64,000 nt of DNA from Arabidopsis thaliana. Lineage: Eukaryota > Streptophyta > Magnoliopsida > Brassicales > Brassicaceae. The stretch spans positions 9,177,001 to 9,241,000 of the forward strand of contig NC_003075.7 in assembly GCF_000001735.4 (NCBI RefSeq), read 5' to 3'. Every line of letters starts with the position of its first letter. Within the stretch, counting starts at the first letter, position 1. The position numbers were made by a program, and so were the translations under genes. This document shows positions 11,005-23,179 of the stretch, piece by piece. The notes under the pieces are model-generated. The model saw only the letters and a list, made by a program, of their open reading frames with translations. It was not told the origin of the DNA and made no database searches.

Positions 11005-11537
11005 CCCATCGGTTGTATACCGTTCGAGAGAGAGTCTGATCCAATGGCTGGATATGAATGTTCTGTCGAACCTAATGAAGTGGCTCAAATGTATAATCTC
11101 AAGCTGAAAATACTCGTCGAGGAGTTAAACAATAATCTACAAGGTTCAAGATTCGTCTACGGTGACGTTTTTCGCATTGTTTATGATATTATACAAAATT
11201 ATTCATCTTACGGTACGTAACCTCAACCATTTGACTTTCTGATAATGTTTTGAAACTTCTTTCAGATTTAAACGTATGAATTTTGTGATTTGATATTGTA
11301 GGTTTTGAGAGTGAGAAGATTCCTTGTTGTTCGTTAGTTGGGAAAGTAGGTGGGCTGATTCCATGCGGCCCGCCTTCAAAAGTATGTATGGACCGTTCCA
11401 AATATGTATTTTGGGATCCTTACCATCCTACCGAAGCTGCTAACATCATCATTGCTAGGCGTCTACTCTCCGGCGACACCTCCGATATTTATCCGATCAA
11501 TCTCCGGCAACTCGCTAACCTCAAGATATATGCATGA
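11003..11537 (+). pseudogene. GDSL esterase/lipase copy D, 3' fragment (part of exon 4 plus exon 5)
   Basis: Exon 4 sequence (11003-11212) begins in the middle of the exon at PIGCIPFERESDP and keeps the frame through EVAQMYNLKLK, where copy C is shifted. Intron 4 and exon 5 (11302-11537, block V and stop TGA 11535-11537) follow with 95% or so identity to copy C by eye. Exons 1-3 and the start of exon 4 are replaced by segment X. Catalytic Ser, Gly and Asn blocks are absent, so no active enzyme can be made alone. The fragment would complement truncated copy B (exons 1-2), suggesting both derive from one disrupted gene. Confidence 0.88.
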
Positions 11538-11547
11538 AGCGTAGAAA

Positions 11548-11559
11548 CCCCCCCCCCCC
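11548..11559. repeat. Poly(C) run of 12
   Basis: A 12-C homopolymer follows the stop codon of GDSL copy D. Copy C has AAAAACTCCC at the same place. Such a run is prone to length error in sequencing. Confidence 0.9.
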
Positions 11560-11717
11560 ATCTATATAGGGTTGAGCGGGTGGCTATTGGTGTTTACATT
11601 TCGATCTAATTAAATATGTTTTGTTTTCTTAATTGATACATTGATATGCTTTTAATATTTTTGTAATCTCTTGAAAGGTTAAGTGTAGCTGGCTTTAGAT
11701 TTTTTATTTATTTTTTA

Positions 11718-13285
11718 TCTATATATACATTTTTGCAGCTATTTTGTGAAATAAATCTTGGAGTTGGGACTTATTTTTACAATGGCTGTCATTGGCTTTT
11801 AATTATTGGTTTTCTTTTGGCAATAAATTGATTAACAAACAAAAAATATTCCAAATATATTCTAATCCCATATATCACGCAGATTTCTCCAAAATTTGAA
11901 CTAGATTTCGAAAACTATTTAAAACAGAAAATATTTGACAAACCAAAATACAATTGCAATCCCTTAAAATGAGCAAAACGCACCTAAATACATTTTCTAT
12001 CAGTTCATTAAATCTTATTTCTCCAATATTTGAACTAGATTTCGACAACTCTTTAAAACAAAAATTTGTTTGACAAACTAAAATATAATTACAATCCCGT
12101 AAAATATTTATTTCAATTAGTGGTGTACCACAGATTTTTTTAACGGGACGGTTTTGGCGGAACGGGTTTGGAAGGATGTTACTTAATAACAATTGTAAAC
12201 TACTAGAATTTAACCCGCGGTACACCGCGGGGCTATTATGTTTTAAAAAATATAAATTTATTTTTTAAGAGATTAACTGAAGATATATCATATTAATTTG
12301 TATTTTAAAATATAGATATCTATCCCTGTATTATTTAGTATATGATTACTATTATTTATGTTTCAAATTTTGAAGTATAGATATGAAAACATATTTTTTT
12401 TTTAAGTAACAATGTATGGTAGATTTTAAAATTTTGAATATTTTGTCTGCAGTATACCGCGGGTCAATTTTTTATAGCTAAAATTTTTAAATTTTAAGTT
12501 ATATTTGTTTTGTTAATATTGTATGTTTTTGTGTTTAAGGTTGTATGATTATATTTTGATTGTTAATTTTATGATTTCATCCGTGATATACCTTTCTTTA
12601 TTAATATTGATCAAAACCCATCATCCCATATAAATCCGTCTATATTATCTCGTTAGCTAAATTATTAGTGTTATAAAATCCAAAAAAATAAATTATTATT
12701 GTTCTAATTCCAATAATTTAGGATCTCACCCGGGGTATACCGTTCCTTGAATGATTTAAAATTTATATTACTAATATAGATTTTAAATTTATCATATAAA
12801 GTATATGATTTCAAGTTTTGTGCTTTTAATTTAAATAAAAGAACGGTTTAAATGATGATAAATATAGTTTTTTTCCTGTATGTGTATATGATTTTTTATG
12901 TGAATATTTTAATTATTATAAATTAGTATTTTTAATTCTATGCAAAATGTTGATATAAATATTTGGTATAAATCGGATTTATGCATATTTTGTGAAGTAA
13001 AATTCACGATTTTTTTTTAAAAAGATATATGAAAAGATTGTGTAGAGATTTTTAGAAACAAATTAGGCAAGATATAGTTTGATTAATATCTTTTTTAATT
13101 TTTTTTAACTAAATAATAAATGTCAGTGGCAGGCATTGTAAATAAGTCCCAACTCCAGGATTTATTTCACAAAATTGCTGCAAAAATGTATATGTAAATA
13201 ATAGATAAATATAATTTGCAGACTTTTATATATATTAATTATAAAAAAAAATTGTCTCCACGATGTACCGCGGGTTATAATCTAG
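11718..13285 (+). mobile_element. Non-autonomous Helitron 1 (565 bp, split by a nested relative)
   Basis: The element starts TCTATATATACATTTTTGCAG after an A and ends ATAATCTAG before a T, the A/T insertion context and TC...CTAG ends typical of Helitrons. About 10 nt before the CTAG is an imperfect GC-rich hairpin (ACGATGTACCGCGGG). The element is interrupted at 12203-13205 by an inverted relative; the two halves sum to 565 bp. Internal landmarks (GGGACGG-TTTGGCGG-ACGGGTTTGG, TTACTTAATAAC) recur in the third element at 15544. No Rep/helicase gene is present, so it is non-autonomous (AtREP/Basho class, named from memory). Confidence 0.8.
12203..13205 (-). mobile_element. Non-autonomous Helitron 2, nested in Helitron 1 in opposite orientation
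   Basis: On the minus strand the element starts TCTATTATTTACATATACAT at 13205 and ends at CTAG (12206-12203), flanked by A and T. The 3' hairpin is nearly perfect, with CCCGCGGT and ACCGCGGG arms about 10 nt from the end. Its first ~85 bp match the first 85 bp of Helitron 1, giving the long inverted repeat between 11718 and 13205. The internal part is AT-rich with no gene. Two further GC-rich islands (12450 CAGTATACCGCGGG, 12730 CCCGGGGTATACC) suggest older fragments inside. Confidence 0.8.
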
Positions 13286-14575
13286 TTAGGCTTATATAAT
13301 CTAAACCAAGGAGAAATATGAAATATATCCCACTGGCTTATCTTCTTTGAAAGCACCTTAACTATCATTAAAATGAGAACAAGTTGGTTAACTTAATTTG
13401 CACCGTAAGATTTATATGACTAGACTTTCTATACCTGCACCAAGGAGAAACGAAAAGTATATTCACTTGTCTTATCTTCTTTTAAAAAGCATTTTAACTA
13501 TAGTGTTTCGAGGTTAACTTAATTTGCTTCAAAGGATAAGTGAGTACGTAGTTGCATCTAGTTTTGATACGTTATTTTTATTTCATCACTTTTGAATGTA
13601 ACCAGTGATGGCTCTGTTGAATTTTTCTTTACTTCTTTTTTATTAGAGTCATATATCCGTGCTTTGGTATGAGGAGAACAAACTTAAAAAAAAAAAGAAA
13701 AAATCTCAACTAATGGACATATAAAAAAAATCCTACAAGCTAAAGCCGTAATAAACAGCCAAATTTTTTGGACGTAAGCTTTCATTCATGATCATCGTTT
13801 GTAGAAGATCCTCTAGTTTAAAATTGGTTTGGCTTATCTATTCATCTTTTTCTTCTAATATAAGCTAAGTATGAGAACACAATAGATTCATTACACAACA
13901 AAAAGGATTTCAAACATATAACATAAATCACATGCAAATTTCAATGAAGGAAACTACAAAGCGATTGGTTTCAAATCGTTGTCTTAAACATCATTTCAAT
14001 AGTTTTAACACATGTTCTCAACGAGTCCAAGTCTCCAAGACATTCTCAAGCTTATGAACGTGACCAGTAACATGGATACAAAATTTCATGCCAGCTGCAT
14101 TCGCCAGTAGATAAAAGAATTTCATGTCAAATATGAATTCGCCTGGATCGCACTAAACATTTCATGGGAGGTGTTCCTAAAGTCATCTATAGCCCTTAAA
14201 TTTAGAAGAAAACAAAGTTCTAAGAGAGTACATGGGAGAAAATCATACTACATTATCAAAGACAAACAAAAATTTAGTTAATTGTTTAAATAATAACTAC
14301 GAGACAATTCACTGAACTGTAAGGTGATATCTTAAACTACTAACTAAATTGTAAGGCATTATGCTAAAGGAAAAATGTCTTAGCCTTTGTTGTTTTGTCT
14401 CACTATGCCACCATTTATGGTTTTCTTTGTTTTGGGCTGGAGATGCCATATGAGTTTTAGGGTTTTCTTCTTGTATGGATGCCATATGCTTTGTACAACA
14501 TTATATTTTCTTCGTTGACTAAATATGTTTAATATACATAGAGTTAAATTGTACTAAAGTTACCAATTTGTTGAA
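13286..14575. other. Duplicated 3' flank, then spacer without genes
   Basis: Positions 13420-13610 repeat the block at about 10100-10500 downstream of GDSL copy C; an ACCAAGGAGAAA motif appears near 10118, 13305 and 13440. From 13620 to the tRNA gene I see no coding frame or repeat end that I can support. Confidence 0.6.
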
Positions 14576-14648
14576 GATTCTGTGGTGTAGTGGTTATCAC
14601 GTTTGCCTTACACGCAAAAGGTCTCCAGTTCGATCCTGGGCAGAATCA
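14576..14648 (+). tRNA. tRNA-Val, anticodon UAC
   Basis: The 73-nt stretch folds as a cloverleaf. The acceptor stem GATTCTG pairs perfectly with CAGAATC and is followed by discriminator A. The D arm contains the A box GTGTAGTGG. The anticodon stem TTTGC/GCAAA carries the loop CTTACAC, so anticodon bases 34-36 are TAC, decoding GUA as valine. The T arm is TCCAG-TTCGATC-CTGGG. There is no intron, and a run of T (GTTTTTTC) directly downstream serves as RNA polymerase III terminator. CAA triplets lie upstream, as often in plant tRNA genes. Confidence 0.95.
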
Positions 14649-15335
14649 GTTTTTTCATATAATGCTAACTCCTTTTACAACCAGAAAATGAGTTATGTTT
14701 CCGTTTAAAACAAAAAGTCTTCAAATTCCTGAATAAAAAACTAGCAATGTCCAAAACCAAAGACAAAACTGGAGAAAGTGTCAAATATAGTCAATGCAAG
14801 CTTAAACCATTGCAAAATGAAAACAATGCATGTCACAAATAAAACTTAAATGGGTCCGAAAACAATGGAAATCATAATACGAACGGATCAGAATAAGTTC
14901 TCAGGTGAACTTCTTAATTACGACTTATCTTCATTCCCCCATTGATCTTGATGATGACTTCCAAATAATTGTAAATCGAAAAGTCAAAACAATTATCTCA
15001 AGAAACAAAAACAAGACGCTATTAACAATGTTCATGTTATTTTAAGAGTAGTTAATGGCAATATTTAACACTTTTCACAAAGTTTTTAATTAGAAATTGT
15101 AATGTGATAAATATGTGTTAAAGTTTAATATTTTCTTAGCATTTTCCCCAAAAAATCTTCGCCGGCAATTTTTTACAATTCATATGTGGTCTTCCTCACT
15201 GAAATGAAGTCATGAACATATAATAGCTAATACTTCTTAAATATCATTTATTCCATTCATAATAAAATTCTCCAGCAAATATCTTCCTTTTTAATCTGGC
15301 TTGAGACACAAGCAAGTTACCCTATAAAGCTATAT
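14649..15335. other. Spacer, no gene seen
   Basis: AT-rich sequence between the tRNA gene and the glycine-rich exon. I recognise no gene, repeat end or RNA here. Confidence 0.5.
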
Positions 15336-15439
15336 TTAAAAACGAGCACCATGGCCTCCTCCTCCTCCTGCACCGCCGCCAAAACCTCCACCAGCTCCAC
15401 CACCATGGCCTCCTCCACCTCCTGCACCACCGGAGATTT
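15336..15439 (-). CDS. Glycine-rich protein, probable last exon (fragment)
   Basis: On the minus strand a frame encodes a Gly-rich tract with regular GGGGGHG and GGGAGGGFGG units and ends HGARF followed by TAA (15336-15338). There is no ATG in frame: a TAA lies about 20 codons upstream, but an acceptor-like TTATTAG directly precedes 15439, so this may be a last exon whose first exon I cannot place. Its GC content stands out from the AT-rich surroundings. Glycine-rich proteins are often cell-wall or RNA-related; no function can be assigned. I recall a small unknown gene (At4g16240) about here. It may equally be a relic. Confidence 0.4.
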
Positions 15440-15543
15440 CTAATAAATATCTTTATATCATATAATTACACTAAATATATCCAGTTTCATTAATTAGTTA
15501 TATTTCTTTCTACAATCTGTTATAGTAAAAAAAAAACTGTATA

Positions 15544-16367
15544 TCTATATATACATTTTTGCAGCCATTTTAACAAATAAATCCTGGATTTGGACTTATT
15601 TACAACTCAATGCCATTAGCATTAAATCTTTCTCCAAAATAATTAATTTTACTTTAAATTGTTAACGACATTATCAATCAAATTTAATCCAAACAAACTT
15701 CAAATCAATTCCTTAAAATTAGCATAAACATATTTGTTAACAATATTTTAAAACAAAATTTTTTGTTAAAACAAATATTATTCTTCCTAAACGTTTTTTG
15801 TTTAAATAAATAAATCATGTATTTGAACTTATTTACAATGTCATGACACTGACATTAATTACTTAGGAATAAAAATATTAAATCTTCTAAATCCTTGCTT
15901 TTAGAATTATTATGTCATTACTTAAAAGACTCAAAATATAAAAAAAATTAAATATTATTATTTATATATCTAGACTTTATAAAACATTATTAATATTTAA
16001 ACTTATAAAAAGTTTAATATATAGAGTTTAAAAAAGTCTTAATTCTTTCCGTCATATTTTGTGACTCGAAATTTTAAAAATAAACATATATTAACCAATT
16101 GGCAAAAAATGTGTGAGTTATACGTCCCACATGGACTAAAATATTTAGACAATGATTCATAAACATATCATAAATAAGATTAACATTAATAAAATAATGG
16201 TTTTTTTACAGGACGGGTTTGGCGGGACGGGTTTAGCAGGACGTTACTTAATAACAAATATAAAGTATAAAATAAAAATATTTTATAAATAGATACAATT
16301 TGCAAAATTTTATATATACTAACTTTAAAATATAAATTGTCCCCGCGGTGTACCGGTTAAAATCTAG
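15544..16367 (+). mobile_element. Non-autonomous Helitron 3 (824 bp)
   Basis: It starts TCTATATATACATTTTTGCAG after A, exactly like Helitron 1, and ends AAAATCTAG before T (CTAG 16364-16367). The subterminal GC-rich hairpin is CCCCGCGGTGTACCGG. It shares with Helitron 1 the GACGGGTTTGGCGGGACGGG block (about 16210) and TTACTTAATAAC. Near 15800 a second copy of the 5'-type block (AATAAATCATGTATTTGAAC) suggests an internal duplication. No ORF is present. Confidence 0.8.
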
Positions 16368-18601
16368 TACTATTAATACAATACATTATAAATAGTACAA
16401 GAAATATATCAAAATAGATATAGGTATATATATATATATATATTAAAATTTTCAAAACTCAGATTTTTATGTAATCAATTTCAGATTAATCTGTTAACTA
16501 AAATTATACTAATTTAGTATTATTATAACTAATATTAATTAAAAACAGTATTAATATATAATTTCAACTCATACATAATGGAACTTGTTAGATAAATTAT
16601 GATTTAGTTAAACTTTTAAGCTATTATGGATTTTATTTAGTTATAATAATAAAATCTGAACCATTCCTGAAGAGACAAGTAGGCCACATAAGAGGTTTTA
16701 ATAAAAGATTCTCAAAATCTCTCAAATTAAAACCAATTCTCACTCACTTTTTTTTTAATTATTTTTAGTTGCGAAAAACCCAATGAGAGTCTCCTACTAC
16801 ACATGATCTTAGATCGACCCTGGTAAACTCAAAAAGATTTCACCTATCTTACCATGAAGGAAATTTTTGATTTAAAGACATAAGATATACACTAATTTGA
16901 ACATAATACATAATAAGTATCAATTATGTTGTACTCGTATAAAGATAAATAATTATTTGAAGTACCATCAAATCTCATAAAATACTATTTTAACCAGAAA
17001 AAGTTATTTGATCTAAAAGTGTAAAATGTGGAGGTATTTATTATTTAGACTATTAACAGTCGTGAAAGCTTCATTAGACGTAAATGGTGATACAAAGCAA
17101 ACTTAAATAATAAGAGAGATAACCAACTAATACACAAGATAGATAATCGAAGAAAACCGAACTACATTCAACATTAAACCGGAGATATAATCACTAATAG
17201 ACATGCAGTGCCAAATAATCGTTACAAACTAAGGTTTTTAGAACAACAAAGATAATGAAATATAAATCAAAGACAGTATTCATGCAGTTTTTAATTAACT
17301 TTTATTTTTCTACAATGTATAAAGTTGTAAGAAACAAATTAAAAGCACATCTCATTGTTAAGAAAGAAAGAAGAAAAAAAACAAAATGACGAGAAAATTC
17401 AACATAGTTTAAAAATAGTAGGGTAAGGCAGGTGGTAAAACTAATTAAGATTCCTCTCTTTTTTCCCATCGTCTCAACTACTTCACCATTGAGTTTATAC
17501 TAATCATGCAGTTTTTGTAAGAAAAACAAAAAAAAATACTAATCATGCAGTTTATATTCATCCACAAGTCATTATCACTATGATCAGCCGACGAATTTAA
17601 TAGATAGTTTGACTATTGAGTCACTGACTAAAAAGGTTTGTATATCAATCTTATATCATTTGGAATTCATTGATCACAACCTACAATTTGAATGAATCGA
17701 AGTATCTCACATAAAGGTGCCGAATGACTTTAGGATAAGAATATAAGTCTAAGTCTAAGTACATCCGTATGAATGAAAAATACAAAGAAGCTGAGATTTT
17801 ATATATAGACTAATATCATAGCTAACGGTCAAAAGACTACAATAAGGAAATAAAGACTCGAATAGGAAAGAATCCCAAGTGATGGCCATTGGCGCCTTTG
17901 ATGATATCTTGAAATTTGAGAAGAAATATAAGTTTGAAAACAGTTTGCTTCAAAGACCTTCAAAATAGGAGTAAATTCCCAGAGAACCCTAGGGCTAATA
18001 AGTTTCCTCAACTTGAACAGACTTAAGAGAGATTGGAAAATTAAGGAGAAATCTTGAAGATGTGACAATTCTGAAACTATGACTGATGACCATTAGTGTA
18101 ATCGCGGTTTAGTTTTATTTGTTGGTTTTTACAGGTTAAGTTGGTATACCACATGTGTATATATATAACAACATCACAGTTGTACAGATTACAATTCATC
18201 AAACATATGAAAGTTTATTTTTAACAGTTGCTTTAACTACTAATAGATCTGCATGCATAAATTTGATTCATTGATATCAGTTTTGTTTTTTTATTTTAGT
18301 ATCTCTAACGCTCCAATGTTTTCTACATAATCGAAATCAGACTTCCACATTTTATCTTCGTCATGATCTTGTGTTTTAGAAGCCTCACGAACCAGCTATA
18401 CGCAGAGGAAAGATATTACATTATCACAAACAACTACTCTCACATTCTATGACTGAGAGTCTGAGACTATAATAATATACACAGCGTAAGGGAATCAACC
18501 AAAAAAGTTCCCAACTATAACTACTACTCTTACATGTACCCCGTAGCAAAAGTACTTCCTTCTAAACCTACCCGGACCAAAATCAAAACATTCAATGCCA
18601 C
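16368..18601. other. AT-rich intergenic region before PHYD
   Basis: More than 2 kb of AT-rich DNA with a TA microsatellite at 16425-16443. I found no coding exon, RNA gene or mobile element that I could support. The right end contains the PHYD 3' untranslated region. Confidence 0.5.
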
Positions 18602-21600
18602 TCATGAAGAGGGCATCATCATCATTAGAGGAACCGGGAGTTCGATAACGATTAGGAAATAAGAGCGTTCGAATTCTCTTATGTACTGAACCCCTCCGTT
18701 CATCAGCTTCAAAATCTTTCTGCAAACGCTTAGTCCTAATCCTTCTGGACTTGTCCATCGGCTACTATGGAACATGTCTTGCACTTTCTCTGGCGGCACA
18801 CCTTCCCCTGCACACGCCATTCTAACAAACATTGACAAAATGAGTCAGAAAGTTTGCTCTGTTTTTAGTTATCATTCATAAGTTTCGCAATGCAGATAGC
18901 AAACAAAAAATAAAATTTATCCGCAGCAGTCAGATTTCTGAAAATGAATTATAGCGATGTATTTGCTGCCTAAGTCAACTAGCTAAATAGAGAATTGGAA
19001 AGACAGAACTAGAATGATGGAATGTACCTGAACTCCAAACGTACAGCGGAGAATCCGTCAGCCATTTGGTTCAGAGTCGGGCATAGATGGAGCTCTACCG
19101 AGCCTTCCATGGGTGCATAACGGACAATACTTAGCAGAAATTCTGCGAGAACCTGTTGGAGCCTTATCTGGTCACCGTAGACAGCCATGGATTTGACCTC
19201 CGTGGGAATGTTACGGATCAGCTGGAGATTTCTCTCTCTCACCACCAACATGACTTGGCTTACCACTGCATTTGTGACATTGCCAATGAAGAACTCTGTT
19301 CTCTCTAGCAGAAATGAACTGATGAGCCAAAAAAAAAATAGAGGGTGTTTGTTTAGCAGTGAGAATGAGGCTTTATAGAACAATTTAAGTGTGTATAAAG
19401 AAGAATCAAAACTCTCACCCGTCATCTATGCTTTTGACGTCCATGTCTCCTACAATCTTTGAGATCTGCTTCTCACATGAAACACTCGTTTCAAGAAGCT
19501 GCTTCTGATCCTCGTTTAAATCCATGTCTTCCAGCAATGAATTTGTGAAACGCAATCCACTCAATGGATTCTTTATAACTTGGAAAATGTAAGCCAACTC
19601 TTTCCTCCTTGAGAAATATTCACTCTCCTGCCTCCTCTGAACTTCTAGAGCTTGCTGCAGCTCGGGACTCGGTATCTGCAAAAAACAGAAAGCCCCAATG
19701 ATTTTGCCATCGATGCTGACCCGTTTGTTCAAAGTCAGGAGAGCCTGAATGAATTCCCCTTTGCGATCAAAGAACGGGAATGGGAATTTATCAGTATCTT
19801 GGCCACCGATCGCGTTATGCAAGACGATCATGAACTTAGTTAACGCATCAGGACCCTTTAGTCTGCAATAGCTCCCAAATACTTCCCTAACAAGTAATTT
19901 TCCAATCACTTCGCTGCGAGGCCAGCCTGTGAGCTTTTCCATTGCAGTGTTCCACTCAAGGCAGCACGTATTCTCATCCGCTGCAAAGATTGGAGGGATC
20001 AGAGGGTTCGGGCTATGGATGATGGCCTTGTAATCACCTTGTATGTTGATGAACTTGTCCATAACAATTTTATGACCAGTTACATCTTGTCCAACAAAGC
20101 AGACTCCAACGATGTTGTTTAAGTAGTCCTTGCTTGAACATGCGTTGACAACCACAAACATTGCTTTTCCTTGTAGCTCGGAACCAAAAGTTTTCAGCTT
20201 GACCTCCACATTCTTGCCTTCATCCCCTGCATAATTGAAAACGAAACACATTATCAGAATTTGTATTTTAGAGTGATGCACAGATTGAAAATCTAAATAA
20301 TTGCATAAACCTTTGAGAGCACAAGAAAGAAGCCTATCAACTGTTTCTTTGTACTCTTTGTATATCAATTCGCGAACCAGCGACTTTCCCATAGCGTCTT
20401 CAACAGAAAGACCGGTCAGCTCTGCGATCTTGGCGTTCCACCCATTGATGCAACCGTCTATGTCCACAGCAAATATAGGAACCGTCGCAGTCTCAATGAG
20501 CCTAACCATCTCTCTTGCAACTGCACCTATCTCCTGCATCCCTTGCTGTACCATATCATCTCCATGTGGCTGAACCGCCCCAGCTGCAGCAGCTTTAGAG
20601 TCCATCGCTTCAGACTCTTTGAAAGAGTCTCTTAGAATAAGCTGGAGCGAGTGAATGGCGTCCATTTCAGCAGTTTCCCATGGCTGACATCGGCTCTTAA
20701 CAACTTCGAGAAAAGTCTGGAACGAAGAACGCGGATTCATCCGCTGACCATCATCTTTGTCCTCAGGATGGTGCTTAGCCCCTCCCCATTTGATTTCTTT
20801 CTCAGTATGAGACCGAAACCAGAAAAGGAAGTCCCTTTTTGTGATACACGCGACTGCCATACCGCACACAGCATCTCCCAAAGCAGCTGCCCGAGGATAA
20901 CCCGCATCGCCTAAACTATCTGTGCTTAACCCGGTAGAATCAGAATGGTTAGCAACCAACCACTCCACAATGTCATTAATCTGAGAATCAGTTGGAGTCA
21001 CACCCAACGGATAATACTTCCCTTGGTAAAGAAATGCCGCACCATTACATTTTACTAAATCCATGATACTAGGCCTCTGCGTGACAATCCCCGCTGGTGA
21101 GTCACGTAGAAGCATATCACATAATAGTGTCTGCATTCTCAGAACGCGTTTTTCAGACACCTGCAAGGCTAACTGCAACTCCATGTTTAGCTGTAAGCCA
21201 AAGGCCTGCATAAGAAACTCACAAGCGTACCTCAAAGGAAAAGGTATGCAACGAGCTGATGTGTGATGGCAAACAACTAAACCCCAAAGCCTCATCGAGT
21301 TTCTTCCTCCAGTATTAACCCCATTACCATCTTCTTCGTTTCCATTTATTATAACTGCCATAGCTAACGACGCAATAGAGCCCATGTTAGTCATGTATTG
21401 AGCATGACAGCCATGAGGAGCTCGCAAAGTCGAACCCACCAAGCATATAAACTGCGTGAGCCTATCGTCTTGAACCACACGAACCGGTGACGCATAGCAA
21501 TCTACTATCATCCTAACACGGTTTTGCTTGAACAAGAACCGAGATGCCTGAGGAATATCAGTAGCGGGATAATGCAGACCAATGTAAGGCTCTAAATCGT

Positions 21601-22486
21601 TCCGTTTACTCTCGGCTACGACTTCACCATGTTCATCTTCATGAAACTTGTACACCATAACGCGGTCGTAGCCAGTAAGATCTCTAACGCTTTCCACAAC
21701 AGTGTCACATAGAAGCTTAATGTCGCCGCTAGGCAACGATTGTAAATGAGAAATCGCACGTACCGCAAGTTTCTGCGATTGGACTGCTCCGGCGATTGAA
21801 AGTGCCGGATCTTCGGTTCGAGCCGGCTCTAAATCGATCAAAATTCCAACATCAACCCTGTGGAGAATCGCGTAGAAAGGTTTACCAGTGTTGTTAGAGT
21901 GAATCCAAATAGGATTCAGAAGCGTGATCTCTCGAGCCACGAACGCGCGCTCGAGGAGAAGGTAGCTCGATGACTTGAAGAGAGATCGCAAATCCGTACC
22001 AATCGTTAAAACCTCTGATTTGTCCTCGATGCTTGGTACAGATTGAGACATGAGCCCTAGCATTTCCCGCGCATTTTCACTGTAACCGATGATTGTGAAA
22101 GTGGATTCTTCGACGGCGATCAAGCAGCCAAAAGGCTGGGTATAGCCACCGCGTTGGATCCGGGAGAGATAAGCTGTGATCTGCTGCTCTGGTACGGAGG
22201 AATCGTACGGCGCCGTTTTAAGAGACTGTGAGTAATCAAACGACTTACCTGACTCTCCGGATTGTTCGAAGACGGCGTGGAGTCTCGCGTCGACAGTGTA
22301 CTGTTGAATAGCTTTGTTTGTGGACTCTGTTCCGCCACCGTGGTTTTGTGGCTGCTGATTCTGTGACCTTAGGGCTTTGTTTGCTGACGACTGAGCTTGT
22401 TCTGCAGCGCTGGTGTGACGACTTCGGCGATGGCCTGAGGAAGCTGCCTCTCCACCGCTGGTTTTGCTACCACCTCCGGAGACCAT
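18602..22486 (-). CDS. PHYD: Phytochrome D, red/far-red photoreceptor
   Basis: Exons are 20311-22486, 19419-20226, 19028-19318 and 18602-18821, giving 1164 residues, the full length I recall for At4g16250. Domain order: Ser/Gly/Gln-rich N-terminal extension (about 1-100), PAS-like (100-215), GAF with the bilin-attachment Cys360 in [11 protein letters not shown] and the PATDIPQ motif (Asp310), PHY (about 435-610), two PAS repeats (about 650-880) and a histidine-kinase-related module. The kinase-like part ends [17 protein letters not shown] and [11 protein letters not shown]. Phytochromes photoconvert between Pr and Pfr and move from cytosol to nucleus; phyD is a close paralogue of phyB acting in shade avoidance and flowering. 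The Wassilewskija accession is known to carry a 14-bp deletion in PHYD; here the frame is intact. Intron 1 (84 nt) is a multiple of three and has no stop. Confidence 0.99.
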
Positions 22487-23179
22487 TTTTCTCAGTTAAT
22501 GGTTTTGGAATTTCAAAGAATTAGTGCGAGAGACGAAGAAAATCTTCTTCAATCATTGGATTCGAAACCACACTTTCACAAATCTTCACTGTAAGAGCTC
22601 AAAAATGATACTCATAAGGATTTTTGGGAAGCTTGAATTATCACCGTCGCTAGCTTAACGGCGAAGTTTGTAAAATGATAAAACAGAAACCAATTTGAAT
22701 TTTTCTTAAGGCTCTCAAAAACCAATTAAAATGAAGCAGAAGAGGTGGTGAACTCAAGGATTAAAGAAGACGATGACCTTGTTCTCTTTATGATTTGACT
22801 CCCTCGTCTATTAAAATTTCGTTAAAAGTTCCAAAAACTTGTGTAGGTATCAATTTAACCCACATTTTTAAACTTTCGTTGCCTTGTATGTTTTATGAAG
22901 GACCGAGATCACGTGGGTTGTGGATTATTCCGACTAGTGGGCATACGAGGGACGATATATGTGGGCATGTGGGCGTCTGTGTCCTCAAAGGTCTGGTCTG
23001 GTCTGGTGTATATCAAATAAAAATATTGCATGACTTTACCAAGTCTAACGTGGACCAAAACAAAGCCGAGTATTTAATTTAACTTGGACTAACAGGTTTT
23101 ATTTGAAATTTGTCTTTATTTGGAACCTTTTATGGGATAATCTCCCAATTATTCACATAAATCTCAGCATATAAAATCA
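22487..23179. other. PHYD 5' leader and intergenic sequence
   Basis: Directly upstream of the PHYD ATG lies a ~280-bp leader-like region; beyond 22780 the sequence is plain intergenic up to the glucanase stop codon. A frame at 22795-23082 has no recognisable similarity and I do not regard it as a gene. Confidence 0.55.

Noticed and set aside
11718..13205. A MITE or foldback element with ~85-bp terminal inverted repeats
   Set aside because: The inverted repeat is explained better by two Helitrons of one family in opposite orientation, since each has its own TC start, hairpin and CTAG end.
17829..18068. 79-codon frame on the minus strand between Helitron 3 and PHYD
   Set aside because: It shows no recognisable motif, and sits in AT-rich intergenic DNA; I cannot support it as a gene.
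18602..22486. The known 14-bp PHYD deletion of the Wassilewskija accession
   Set aside because: The PHYD frame is open over the full 1164 residues, so that null allele is not present here.
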